This document shows, in pieces, positions 9,061-17,209 of a stretch of 64,000 bases of DNA (its first letter is position 1; each line of letters starts with the position of its first letter). This DNA is from Thiosulfatihalobacter marinus (GTDB lineage Bacteria; Pseudomonadota; Alphaproteobacteria; Rhodobacterales; Rhodobacteraceae), in NCBI RefSeq assembly GCF_016019955.1, contig NZ_JAECRZ010000008.1, positions 62,001 to 126,000 of the forward strand. The letters run 5' to 3'. A model generated the notes under the pieces. The model had not been told where the DNA came from. It did not search any database and saw only the letters and a list, made by a program, of their open reading frames with translations. Position numbers and translations under genes: made by a program.

Positions 9061-9854
9061 GCATCACCGTCGAAACCTACCCCACCCTGCGCGAGGCCGC
9101 CTCGGCCATGCGCGACGGCACCCGGTTTCTGGGCGGCGGCACCATGGTGGTGCGCGGCCTGAATTTCGGCGCCCAGACCTATGACCGCGTGGTGCGCAGC
9201 ACCGATGCCGCCCTGCGCGACATCCGCTCCGACGGCACGGGCCTGCATATCGGCGCGGGCGTGACCATGGCGCAGATCATGCAGACCGCCAGCACCGATT
9301 TCCTGGCCCCCGTGGCGCGCGCCGTGGGCGGCCCGGCGGTGCGCAACATGGCAACCGTGGGCGGCAATCTGTTCGCGCGCGCGCCCTATGGCGATTTCGG
9401 CACGGCGCTGCTGGCGCTGGATGCCACGGTACAGATGGCCGATGGCCAGTCGCTCGCGATCGAAACCTTCTATGCCCATCGCGCCGGTTCGCGCGGGCTG
9501 GTCGCCGCCGTCACCGTGCCCCGTCCGGCATCGGGCGCGTTCCGCTTTGCCAAGATCACCCGCACCCGGCCCAAGGGCGCGTCGCTTCTGTGCATTGCCG
9601 CGCATCTGCCAGGCGGCACCCGCATCAGCGGCGCTCGTCTTGCCTTTGGCGCCATGGGCCCGACACCTCTGCGCGCCAAAGAGGCCGAGGCCGCGCTGGA
9701 CGGCGCCGCGCTCGACCCCGCCGGCATCCAGCGCGCGCTCGATACCTGCCTGAATGGCCTTGATCCGCAGGATGACGCGCTGGCCTCGGCCTGGTACCGC
9801 CGCGCGGTTGCCCCGGTCCACCTGCGCCGCCTGCTTCTGGGCGAGGAGACCTGA
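9057..9854 (+). CDS. Molybdenum hydroxylase FAD-binding (CoxM-type) subunit
   Basis: A 265-residue flavoprotein subunit of the xanthine dehydrogenase/CO dehydrogenase family. FAD-binding landmarks are present: FLGGGTMVVRGLNFG near residue 23, standing in for the first AGGT-type motif, and the second motif region VRNMATVGGNLFARAPYGD near residue 97. A CO-dehydrogenase C-terminal domain follows at about 160-265. It would carry electrons from the iron-sulfur subunit to an acceptor. It sits between an SRPBCC gene and coxS, with 4-base overlap upstream and 1-base spacing downstream. Catalytic identity (CO versus an organic substrate) cannot be read from this subunit. Confidence 0.9.
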   Translation: MSITVETYPTLREAASAMRDGTRFLGGGTMVVRGLNFGAQTYDRVVRSTDAALRDIRSDGTGLHIGAGVTMAQIMQTASTDFLAPVARAVGGPAVRNMATVGGNLFARAPYGDFGTALLALDATVQMADGQSLAIETFYAHRAGSRGLVAAVTVPRPASGAFRFAKITRTRPKGASLLCIAAHLPGGTRISGARLAFGAMGPTPLRAKEAEAALDGAALDPAGIQRALDTCLNGLDPQDDALASAWYRRAVAPVHLRRLLLGEET

Positions 9855-9855
9855 T

Positions 9856-10341
9856 ATGCCCAAGACCCCGATCCGCTTCACCCTCAATGGCGCCGAAACC
9901 GGCGTGTTTGCCAACAGCGGCGCCAACCTGCTGGACGTGCTGCGCCGCGAGGCGGGCGACCTGACCCCGAAACAGGGCTGCGCCCAGGGCGGCTGCGGCG
10001 CCTGCTCGGTCATGATCGACGGCGAGTTGCACCTCGCCTGCCTGACCCTGGCCGAAACCGCCGAGGGTCGGCGCATCGACACCGTGGCCAGCCTTGAAAC
10101 CGGCGCGCGGTTACACCCGCTGCAAAAGGCCTTTGCCGAAGGCTTTGCCGCGCAATGCGGCTTTTGCAGCCCCGGCATGATCATGGCCGCCAAGGCGCTG
10201 CTGGACACCACACCGAACCCGACCCGCGAACAGGTGGCCGAGGCCATCTCCGGCAATCTGTGCCGCTGCACGGGGTACGAACCGATCATCAACGCCATAC
10301 TGACAGCCGCCGCCGAACTGCGCGGCAGGGGGGCCGCATGA
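9856..10341 (+). CDS. Molybdenum hydroxylase [2Fe-2S] (CoxS-type) subunit
   Basis: A 161-residue iron-sulfur subunit. The N-terminal ferredoxin-like domain has GCAQGGCGACSVMIDG with a downstream Cys in HLACLTL. The C-terminal four-helix domain has CGFCSPGMIM and GNLCRCTGYEPI. All eight cluster cysteines of the family appear present. The start at 9856 was chosen because the protein then begins MPKTPIRFTLNG as homologues do; the reading frame is open further upstream but overlaps coxM. It transfers electrons from the molybdenum cofactor to FAD and overlaps the large-subunit gene by 4 bases. Confidence 0.93.
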   Translation: MPKTPIRFTLNGAETGVFANSGANLLDVLRREAGDLTPKQGCAQGGCGACSVMIDGELHLACLTLAETAEGRRIDTVASLETGARLHPLQKAFAEGFAAQCGFCSPGMIMAAKALLDTTPNPTREQVAEAISGNLCRCTGYEPIINAILTAAAELRGRGAA

Positions 10342-12209
10342 GCAGCGTCGAATTCCGCAAGGATCTGTTTGCCGACGAACGTGACGACAATCTCAACGAG
10401 ATCGGCAAGCCGACCATCCGCCAGGACATAATCGGGCATGTCACGGGCCGGTCGAAATTCTATGATGACCACCTGTTTGACGGGCTGTTGCACATGCGCT
10501 GCGTGCGCTCGCCCCATCACCACGCCAATATCCGCCATGTCGATACATCCGCAGCCGAACGGATGCCCGGCATTCGCCGCATCATCCGGCCCTCGGACGT
10601 GCCCCACAATATCAACACGCTGCTGGCGCTGATCAATTTCGGGCGCGACGACGAACAGCTCCTGAGCGCGGGCCGTGTCACCTACAAGGGCGAGCCGATC
10701 CTCGCGGTCGTCGCCGATACGGAACGCCAGGCCCGAGATGCCGTCGCCGCCGTGCGGGTGGAGTATGAGGAACTGCCACATGTGCTGGATGTCGAAGAGG
10801 CGCTGAAACCCGGCGCGCCGACCGTGAATGCCGAATACCCCAACAACTCCTTCGATTATCACGATCTCTACGATCACCAGAAACTGCGCTTTGGGGACAC
10901 CCAAGCCGCGCTGGCGCAGGCCGATCACATTGTCGAGGGCACATACCAGATGTCGCCCATCGAACAGGCCCCGGTCGAAACCTGCGGCGCCATCGCCGCG
11001 CCCGAACAGAACGGGCGCTATGTGTGCCACACCTCCACGCAGGCGCTTTTCTTTTCCATCGGTGTCACCGCGAAACTGCTCGACATGCCCTCGTCGCAGC
11101 TGCATTTCATCGGCGGCACCGTCGGCGGCGGCTTTGGCGGCAAGGTCGACAGCCACCACGAGCCGCTCGCCGTTCTGGGCGCCATGCTCACCGGGCGCCC
11201 TGTGAAATACATGTGGGACCGGACCGAGGAATTCCGCGTCGGCGCCCCGCGCGGAGCCGAACGCTGGCGCATCCGCGACGGCGTGATGAACGACGGGCGC
11301 ATCGTGGCGCGTGAATTTACCGGCTTCTTTGACTCGGGCGCCTACACACGCCTCTCCTCTTACGCGATCATCAAGGGCACCGGCCACCTGCCGGGTCCCT
11401 ACACGATTCCCAACGTATCCTCCAACGTCTACTGCGTCTACACCAACCGAACGCCCGCCACCGCCATGCGCGGCTTTGGCATCACCGGCGTCGATTTCGC
11501 CATCGAATGCCATATGGACAAGGTCGCCGAGACCGTCGGCATGAACCCGATCGAACTGCGCATCCTGAACGCCTATCGCGACGGCGACATGAAGGCGCAT
11601 CGCCGGGTGGCCAAGAACTGTGCCCTGATCGAATGCTGCCAGGTGGCCGCGCAAAAGGCCGGGATCACCCTCTCGCCCGAAGCGATGGCGGCCTCCTCCA
11701 AGGAGGGCGGCGGCATCGGCTGGCGCGCCGAGGTGCCGGAAACCGCGATTGACGACATGGGCCGCATCGGCGACCGCCGCAATCGCGAGATCCCGCCAGA
11801 ACCCTACGGCGGTGCCACCCAGCGCGGCAGCGTTCCCGCAGGCACCAGAGGCGAGGCCGTCGTCGCCGCCGAGGTACAGGACCCCGACATGCAGATCGAC
11901 CCCACCCGCGTCGGCCACGCCGTGTCGCAGGCAGTCGGCCAACCTGCCCCGCCCACACCCGCGCCGCAATCCGGCGCCCCGATCCCGGCTCCGGTCCCGG
12001 CTCCGGCACCCGCGCCGACGGCAAGCGCCCCGCCGCCCATCCCGGCTCCCTCTGCGGCGCCACCCCCGCAACAACCCGCGCCCTCGGCCTTTGCCGAACC
12101 CGGCGCCCCGGCCCAGCCGCAGCAGCCTTACAAACCCGAAAAACCCTTCCAGCGCGGCGTGAAACGCCCCGGCGTCTCGCGCTTCATTTCCGGCACAAGG
12201 AGGCGGTGA
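10338..12209 (+). CDS. Molybdenum hydroxylase large subunit, N-terminal half with proline-rich tail
   Basis: A 623-residue protein. Residues 1-440 are the N-terminal half of a CoxL/XdhB-type molybdopterin subunit: the a/b hammerhead domain (IIGHVTGRSKFYDDH, YKGEPILAVVAD), then cofactor-domain motifs VGGGFGGKVDSHHEPLA and TPATAMRGFGITG. Residues 445-535 are unfamiliar, about 535-605 are rich in Pro and Ala (for example PAPPTPAPQSGAPIPAPVPA), and the end is basic. Normal large subunits are single chains of about 750-800 residues; the rest is in the next gene. The ATG at 10338 overlaps the coxS stop. The tail could be a flexible tether between the two halves or to the SPFH scaffold; this is inference. 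Confidence 0.88.
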   Translation: MSSVEFRKDLFADERDDNLNEIGKPTIRQDIIGHVTGRSKFYDDHLFDGLLHMRCVRSPHHHANIRHVDTSAAERMPGIRRIIRPSDVPHNINTLLALINFGRDDEQLLSAGRVTYKGEPILAVVADTERQARDAVAAVRVEYEELPHVLDVEEALKPGAPTVNAEYPNNSFDYHDLYDHQKLRFGDTQAALAQADHIVEGTYQMSPIEQAPVETCGAIAAPEQNGRYVCHTSTQALFFSIGVTAKLLDMPSSQLHFIGGTVGGGFGGKVDSHHEPLAVLGAMLTGRPVKYMWDRTEEFRVGAPRGAERWRIRDGVMNDGRIVAREFTGFFDSGAYTRLSSYAIIKGTGHLPGPYTIPNVSSNVYCVYTNRTPATAMRGFGITGVDFAIECHMDKVAETVGMNPIELRILNAYRDGDMKAHRRVAKNCALIECCQVAAQKAGITLSPEAMAASSKEGGGIGWRAEVPETAIDDMGRIGDRRNREIPPEPYGGATQRGSVPAGTRGEAVVAAEVQDPDMQIDPTRVGHAVSQAVGQPAPPTPAPQSGAPIPAPVPAPAPAPTASAPPPIPAPSAAPPPQQPAPSAFAEPGAPAQPQQPYKPEKPFQRGVKRPGVSRFISGTRRR

Positions 12210-12210
12210 C

Positions 12211-13233
12211 ATGGCCCTTCACACCGGGCGCGGCTTCGCCTGTATCAATTACCCCATCGGCATGAACCTGGGTGGCGACCCCTCGCAGGCGCTGGTGCAT
12301 TCCACCCCCGACGGCAAGTTCAAGGTCACGCTCAGCGCCATCGACCTTGGCCAGGGCATGAAATCCGTCACCCGCCAGATCGCCGCCGAGGCACTGGGCG
12401 TGCCCATCGCGGATGTCTATGTCGACACCGCCGACAGCGACACCGGCCCGCATGACATGGGCAGCTTTGCCAGCCGCGGCACCCACCGCATGGGCAACGC
12501 CGTGATCCGCGCCGCCACCGAGGCGCGCCGCGCCATGCTGGAGGCCGCCGCCGAAGAACTGGAGGTCAACGCCGCCGATCTGGAAACCGACGGCAAGGGC
12601 AATATCCACGTCAAGGGCGCGCCCTCGCGGTCCATCACGGTCGAGGACACCGCCGTCGCCGCCCAGTTCAACCAGGGCCGCACGCTTGCCGGCCGCGGTA
12701 TTTTCCTGATCCCGCCCTCCGAGGCCAATGCCGACACCGGCGAAATGTCCCCCGTCACCACCTTCGCCCACGCCGCGCTTGTGGTGGACCTGACCGTCGA
12801 CGACGAAACCGGCGAGGTCTCCGTCCAGCAGATCAACTCCGCTTACGAAGTGGGCCGCGCGCTCAACGCCAGGCTGGTGGAACAGCAACTGATCGGCGGC
12901 GCGTGGATGGGGGTCAGCCACGCGCTGTATGAAACCACCGAACCCTATTATCCGGCGCGCGATCACATGCCCGGCGATTTTGTCGAATACCTGCAACCGG
13001 GCCCCGGACAGGTGGCCGATCATCACATCGCCATCCTGGAACGTCCCGCCGAAGACGGCCCCTATGGCGGCAAAGGCCCGGGCGAAATGTGCGCCAACCC
13101 GGTCATCCCTGCCGTTGCCAACGCGGTCTACAACGCCGTGGGCGTGCGCTGCGACAGCCTGCCGATCACCCCGGAAAAAATCCTGCGCGGGATCAAGGCC
13201 AATGGCGGCGCGCGGCCTCAGGGGAAGTTTTGA
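12211..13233 (+). CDS. Molybdenum hydroxylase large subunit, C-terminal half
   Basis: A 340-residue protein equivalent to the second molybdopterin-binding domain of CoxL/XdhB-type subunits. It begins GRGFACINYPIG and contains AIDLGQGMKSVTRQIAAEALG, DTDSG-like DTADSDTGPHDMGSFASRG (given here in parts: DTADSDTGP, GSFASRG), and near the end YGGKGPGEMCANPVIPA. That last segment matches the KGxGE loop holding the catalytic Glu of the family, so the residue is kept. The gene starts 1 base after the stop of the first half. Both halves must assemble for a working active site. There is no sign that the split is a simple frameshift, because the first half carries its own long extra tail. Confidence 0.88.
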   Translation: MALHTGRGFACINYPIGMNLGGDPSQALVHSTPDGKFKVTLSAIDLGQGMKSVTRQIAAEALGVPIADVYVDTADSDTGPHDMGSFASRGTHRMGNAVIRAATEARRAMLEAAAEELEVNAADLETDGKGNIHVKGAPSRSITVEDTAVAAQFNQGRTLAGRGIFLIPPSEANADTGEMSPVTTFAHAALVVDLTVDDETGEVSVQQINSAYEVGRALNARLVEQQLIGGAWMGVSHALYETTEPYYPARDHMPGDFVEYLQPGPGQVADHHIAILERPAEDGPYGGKGPGEMCANPVIPAVANAVYNAVGVRCDSLPITPEKILRGIKANGGARPQGKF

Positions 13234-13273
13234 TAATGATACCTCTTCTCCCGATACACCGCTCTCGAATAAT

Positions 13274-13334
13274 GGCCCCCGGATCGCGCGCGATCCGGTT
13301 CGCGCCCGGCCCCGCCCCCCAGGGCGGGCGCGAA
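13274..13334 (+). repeat. Palindromic intergenic repeat, family B copy 1
   Basis: In the 222-base gap between the large-subunit C-half and the MoxR-type gene. It contains a perfect 18-bp palindrome, CGGATCGCGCGCGATCCG (13280-13297), then TTCGCGCCCG and a second inverted repeat in CCCGCCCCCCAGGGCGGG followed by CGCGAA. The same ordered blocks occur at 24827-24932, also just after a plus-strand gene and in the same orientation. A further GGGCGCGAACCTGCCG at 13418 resembles the end of copy 2. No gene is seen in the rest of the gap. Confidence 0.7.
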
Positions 13335-13455
13335 TTGTGCCACCGTCTTCACATCCCGCACCGTCAGGCGATTTTTCCGATGTCGTGGCAAGCTGCAAAG
13401 CGCCCACCCTCGGGGCCGGGCGCGAACCTGCCGTCAATCCACTGCGTAACCTGAC

Positions 13456-14337
13456 ATGCCCGTCCGCTCCACCATATCCGGCATCTCCAGCCCCTCCGAC
13501 CTGCAAAAGGCCCTGCAAGGCGCGCAGTATCTCGCCGATGACGGGCTGGCCACCGCCGCCTATCTCGCGCTGGCCTTGGGCAAACCCCTCCTGCTCGAAG
13601 GCGCGCCGGGCGTGGGCAAGACCGAAGCCGCCAAGGCCATAGGCGCGGTCCTTTCCCGCCAGATCAGCCGCCTGCAATGTTTCGAGGGCATCGACGCCGC
13701 GGCAGCCATCTATGAATGGAACTACCCCCGCCAGATGCTCGCGATCCGGCAGGCGGGCGACAGCTACATCAATATCTACGGCGACCAGTTCCTGCTCGAA
13801 CGCCCCCTTCTGGGTGCCCTGCGCAACCCCTCCGATACGCTCCTGCTGATCGACGAAATCGACCGCTCCGACCACGAGTTCGAAGCGTTCCTCCTCGAAT
13901 TCCTCTCGGATTTCACCATCTCAATTCCCGAAACCGGCACCGTGCGCGCCGCGCAGCCCCCGGTCGTGGTGCTCACCTCCAACCGCACCCGCGACCTGCA
14001 CGAGGCGCTGCGCCGCCGCTGCGTCTATCACTGGATCGACTACCCCGATCCCTCGCTTGAGTCCCAGATCGTCATGGCCCGCGCCTCCTCGGTGGCGCAA
14101 GGCACTGCCGATGCCGTGGTCGCCGCCGTGGGCCGCCTGCGCGCCGAACCGCTGGCCAAGCCCCCCGGCGTGGCCGAATCCATCGAATGGGCCGAGGCCG
14201 CAACCCTTTTGCACGATCAGGGCAACCCGTGGCCCGATGCTTTCCTGCGCTCTATCGGCGTAGCGCTCAAGGATCACGACGATCTGACCTACATGCACCC
14301 CAATCTGGGACATGTCATTCCGGGCATGGCGGCATGA
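13456..14337 (+). CDS. MoxR-type AAA+ ATPase (CoxD-like)
   Basis: A 293-residue AAA+ ATPase with Walker A GAPGVGKTEAAK near residue 52, Walker B LLLIDEIDRSDHEFEAFLLEFL, sensor 1 VVLTSNRTRD and an arginine-finger segment ALRRRCVYHWIDYP. This is the CoxD/MoxR type: such ATPases work with a VWA-domain partner to mature or activate enzymes, and CoxD of CO dehydrogenase operons inserts the active-site cluster. Here it overlaps the VWA gene by 4 bases and follows a molybdenum hydroxylase, so maturation of that enzyme is the natural role. Confidence 0.92.
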   Translation: MPVRSTISGISSPSDLQKALQGAQYLADDGLATAAYLALALGKPLLLEGAPGVGKTEAAKAIGAVLSRQISRLQCFEGIDAAAAIYEWNYPRQMLAIRQAGDSYINIYGDQFLLERPLLGALRNPSDTLLLIDEIDRSDHEFEAFLLEFLSDFTISIPETGTVRAAQPPVVVLTSNRTRDLHEALRRRCVYHWIDYPDPSLESQIVMARASSVAQGTADAVVAAVGRLRAEPLAKPPGVAESIEWAEAATLLHDQGNPWPDAFLRSIGVALKDHDDLTYMHPNLGHVIPGMAA

Positions 14338-15434
14338 CCCTTCCGCGGGCGGCATATCCCTTTGTCGAATTCCCGGCGATCCTGCGCGGCCACGGCTTTG
14401 CCATCGCGCCGGACCAGACCATGGGCTTTATCGAGGCGATCGGCCTGCTTGGTCCCCGCGACATGGCCGATATCCATGCCGCCGGTCTCGCCATGCTCGC
14501 CATCCCTCACGACCGCCGGGCGGAATTCGACGCACTGTTCAACGCCTATTTCCTTGGCCGCACCGTCACCGCCCCCGCCGGGGGCGAAGACGACGACGCG
14601 GTCGAAGTGCACGAACCCGACGGCGGCCAGCAGCTGATCGAGGCCGACGAGGATGAAACCGAGGCGGGCGGCGAGGCCGTCACCGCCGAACGCCTTTCGC
14701 ATCGCCAGTTCGCCGAAGCCGATGAAGACGCCACCCTGCGCGCGCTGCGCCGCGACGCCCCCGCCCGCCTGCCCCGCCGCCGCTCTTACCGCCGCGCGCC
14801 CGCGCGCCATGGCGACCGGCTGAACATGCGCCAGACATTGCGCGAGGCCGTGCGCCGCGACGGCGAGGTCTTCACCCTGCCCCGAACCCGCCGCAAGACC
14901 CGCCAGCGCCGGATCGTGCTGCTTGTCGATGTTTCCGGCTCCATGCAGGAACGCACCGATACCACCATGCGCTTTGCCCACGCGCTGGCACAGTCCGCCG
15001 ACCGGATCGAGGCTTTCACCCTTGGCACCCGCCTCACCCGCATCACCCCGGCCCTGCGCATATCCCAACCCGACGAGGCCCTGGCCCGCGTCGGCGCACT
15101 GGTGGCCGATTTCGACGGCGGCACCCGGATCGGCGACGCGCTCGATGCCTTCCTGAGCGTGCCGCGCTTTGCCGGATTCGCCCGCGGCGCGGCTGTGGTG
15201 GTGCTGTCGGACGGGTTGGAACGCGGCACTCCCGACGCGATGATCCACGCCGTCCAGCGCCTCTCGCGCCTGGCCTGGCGGCTCGACTGGCTCACGCCGC
15301 TGGCTGCGGATGCCGCCTACACGCCGCGCACCGAGGCGCTGAACGCCGTCCTGCCATGGCTCGACAGCCTGTCCGACGGCAGCCGCCTGTCATCCATCAC
15401 AGCCCATGTCCTGAACCTCGCGAGGGCCGCATGA
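14334..15434 (+). CDS. VWA domain protein (CoxE-like)
   Basis: A 366-residue partner of the MoxR-type ATPase. Residues 1-90 are the CoxE-type N-terminal helical domain; residues about 80-165 are acidic then Arg-rich; the C-terminal VWA domain starts QRRIVLLVDVSGSM, whose DxSGS is a metal-ion-dependent adhesion site, followed by T in GTRL and D in VVVLSDGLERG. The start at 14334 overlaps the stop of the ATPase gene (ATGA). In CO dehydrogenase operons CoxD and CoxE act together in post-translational activation. It also overlaps the next gene by 4 bases. Confidence 0.92.
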   Translation: MTLPRAAYPFVEFPAILRGHGFAIAPDQTMGFIEAIGLLGPRDMADIHAAGLAMLAIPHDRRAEFDALFNAYFLGRTVTAPAGGEDDDAVEVHEPDGGQQLIEADEDETEAGGEAVTAERLSHRQFAEADEDATLRALRRDAPARLPRRRSYRRAPARHGDRLNMRQTLREAVRRDGEVFTLPRTRRKTRQRRIVLLVDVSGSMQERTDTTMRFAHALAQSADRIEAFTLGTRLTRITPALRISQPDEALARVGALVADFDGGTRIGDALDAFLSVPRFAGFARGAAVVVLSDGLERGTPDAMIHAVQRLSRLAWRLDWLTPLAADAAYTPRTEALNAVLPWLDSLSDGSRLSSITAHVLNLARAA

Positions 15435-16327
15435 TCGACGCCCATCACCATATCTGGCGGCAAAAGGATCTGCCCTGGCTGCTTGGCCCCGAACAGCCCC
15501 GCATCTTCGGCCCCTATGCCGCGATCAAGCGCGACTACGAGATCGGCGAATACCTGTCCGACATCAAGGGCACCGGCATCACCGGATCCGTCTATGTCCA
15601 GGCCAACTGGGCGCCCAACTGGGCCGCCGACGAGGTTGCCTGGGTGCAATCCGTCGCCGACCGGCACGGCTGGCCCCACGCCATTGTCGGCTATGCCGAT
15701 TTCACCGCCGATGACGTGCGCCCCCAGCTTGAGAAACTGAAACCCCACGCCCTGATGCGCGGTATCCGCCAGCAATTCCACTGGCACGAAAATCCGCTTT
15801 ATCGTTTCGCCGCCCGCCCCGACCTGCCCGCCGATCCTTTGGTTCGCAAAAACATCGCGCGCCTTGCCGATTACGGCTGGTGCTTTGACCTTCAGGTCTT
15901 CCCGTCCCAGATGCGGGACGCCGCCGCCCTTGCGCGCGCCTGCCCCGATGTCACCTTCATCCTGCAACATGCCGGGATGCTCGAAGACACATCCGAAACC
16001 GGCTGGACACAATGGCGCGACGGAATGCGGCGCCTGGCGGAATGCGGCAACGTCACCACCAAACTCTCGGCCTTCGGCACCTTCATCCACCGCAACGACT
16101 CCACGTTCATCCGGCAGATGATCACCGAAACCGAAAACATCTTTGGCGCCGACCGCTGCATGTTCGGCTCCAACTTTCCGATCGAGAAACTCTGGACCAG
16201 CTACCCGGACCTGTTCAACGCCTTCCGGCAAGGCGCATCCAAACTCGGCAAGAAGGCGCAACAGGCGATCTTTCACGACACCGCCGCCCGCGTCTACCAC
16301 CTTCAAGAAACGACTTCAGGGAGATAA
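15431..16327 (+). CDS. COG3618-type amidohydrolase (TIM-barrel lactonase/decarboxylase family)
   Basis: A 298-residue metal-dependent hydrolase of the amidohydrolase-2 group that includes L-fuconolactonase and 2-pyrone-4,6-dicarboxylate lactonase. The metal-binding start is MIDAHHHIW; further landmarks are GYADF, RGIRQQFHWHE, the late histidine in FILQHAGML, and FGSNFPIEKLW near residue 240. The ATG at 15431 overlaps the VWA gene by 4 bases. It would hydrolyse a lactone or related ring in the cytoplasm. Together with the next two genes it forms a group of three hydrolases. The substrate is unknown. Confidence 0.88.
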   Translation: MIDAHHHIWRQKDLPWLLGPEQPRIFGPYAAIKRDYEIGEYLSDIKGTGITGSVYVQANWAPNWAADEVAWVQSVADRHGWPHAIVGYADFTADDVRPQLEKLKPHALMRGIRQQFHWHENPLYRFAARPDLPADPLVRKNIARLADYGWCFDLQVFPSQMRDAAALARACPDVTFILQHAGMLEDTSETGWTQWRDGMRRLAECGNVTTKLSAFGTFIHRNDSTFIRQMITETENIFGADRCMFGSNFPIEKLWTSYPDLFNAFRQGASKLGKKAQQAIFHDTAARVYHLQETTSGR

Positions 16328-16331
16328 CAAG

Positions 16332-17180
16332 ATGGCTTTGACAATCCACGTGCTTGATTACGGCGATATCGAGCTGGAAACCTCGTTCCTCGTTCTGGGC
16401 CATGAATGCGGCCGCGTGCGCCGCGTGCCGGTCTATGGCTTCCTCATTCTGGGCGGCGAATACCCGGTGGTGGTCGATACCGGCTATCGCGACAACGCGA
16501 TCATGGAAACGCTGGGGATGCGCGGCCTGCAATTCCACGACAACATGATCGAGAACCAACTGGCCAGGCACGGGCTGAAACCGGGCGATATCCGCTATAT
16601 CCTGCACACCCACCTGCATATCGACCACGCCGGCAAGGACGATCTCTTTCCGATGAACACCACCGTCGTGCTGAACCGGCGCGAGATGGAATTCTCGGTC
16701 TCGGGCATCATGTACCCGCAATATCCCAAGCCCGACATCAAGCACCTTGTGGATCGCATCTACGAAGACGGCGCCATGCGGTTTCTGGATCTGGAAATCA
16801 CCCAGGCCGAGGAAATCATCCCCGGCGTCTGGTGCGAGGCCGCCGGCGCCCATACCGAAGGCTCCATGAACGTGATCGTGGAAACCGCCGAAGGGCTGGC
16901 CTGCATCTGTGGCGACGTGATCTATGATTTCAACGACCAGATCGTGAATCAGGTGCGCGTGAACAACTTCATGGAACCGCAGGTCACCGGCAATCACTCC
17001 GGCTCCAAACGCGCGGAAAAGGCCGCCATCAAACGCCTGCTGAACAACTATACCTTCCTGCTGCCGGTGCATGACAAACCCGCCCGGATCGAGAACCAGC
17101 AGGTGGTGGGCCGCCTCGGCATGTCCGTGCCCGGCCCGATGAGCGAAACCCTGCCCGCGCGGCAGTGGTTCCCGGTCTGA
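16332..17180 (+). CDS. MBL-fold hydrolase (N-acyl-homoserine-lactonase-like)
   Basis: A 282-residue metallo-beta-lactamase-fold protein. The dinuclear zinc motif HTHLHIDHAG lies near residue 95, with a later ligand His in AAGAHTEGSMNV, Asp in CICGDVIYD and His in LLPVHDKPA. Members closest in architecture are annotated as AiiA-like lactonases, but in a catabolic operon the ligand is more likely an operon metabolite than a quorum signal. The start at 16332 gives the conserved MALTIHVLDYGDIE. It lies 4 bases after the amidohydrolase stop. Confidence 0.88.
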   Translation: MALTIHVLDYGDIELETSFLVLGHECGRVRRVPVYGFLILGGEYPVVVDTGYRDNAIMETLGMRGLQFHDNMIENQLARHGLKPGDIRYILHTHLHIDHAGKDDLFPMNTTVVLNRREMEFSVSGIMYPQYPKPDIKHLVDRIYEDGAMRFLDLEITQAEEIIPGVWCEAAGAHTEGSMNVIVETAEGLACICGDVIYDFNDQIVNQVRVNNFMEPQVTGNHSGSKRAEKAAIKRLLNNYTFLLPVHDKPARIENQQVVGRLGMSVPGPMSETLPARQWFPV

Positions 17181-17209
17181 CCCAAGCGCCCTCCAACAAG
17201 GACAGGACG

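Noticed and set aside
9057-13233. Aerobic CO dehydrogenase (coxMSL)
   Set aside because: The large subunit is split, the segment corresponding to the CO-specific active-site loop (AYRCSFR-type) is not seen (the sequence reads TPATAMRGFG), and the surrounding genes are hydrolases and an organic-solute importer.
13234-13455. Possible small gene between the hydroxylase and the MoxR-type ATPase
   Set aside because: Open frames here run through the palindromic repeat and lack a ribosome site; the gap is explained by the repeat element.
16332-17180. Quorum-quenching AHL lactonase
   Set aside because: The fold fits, but the operon context points to a catabolic lactone; there is no luxI/luxR gene in the window.
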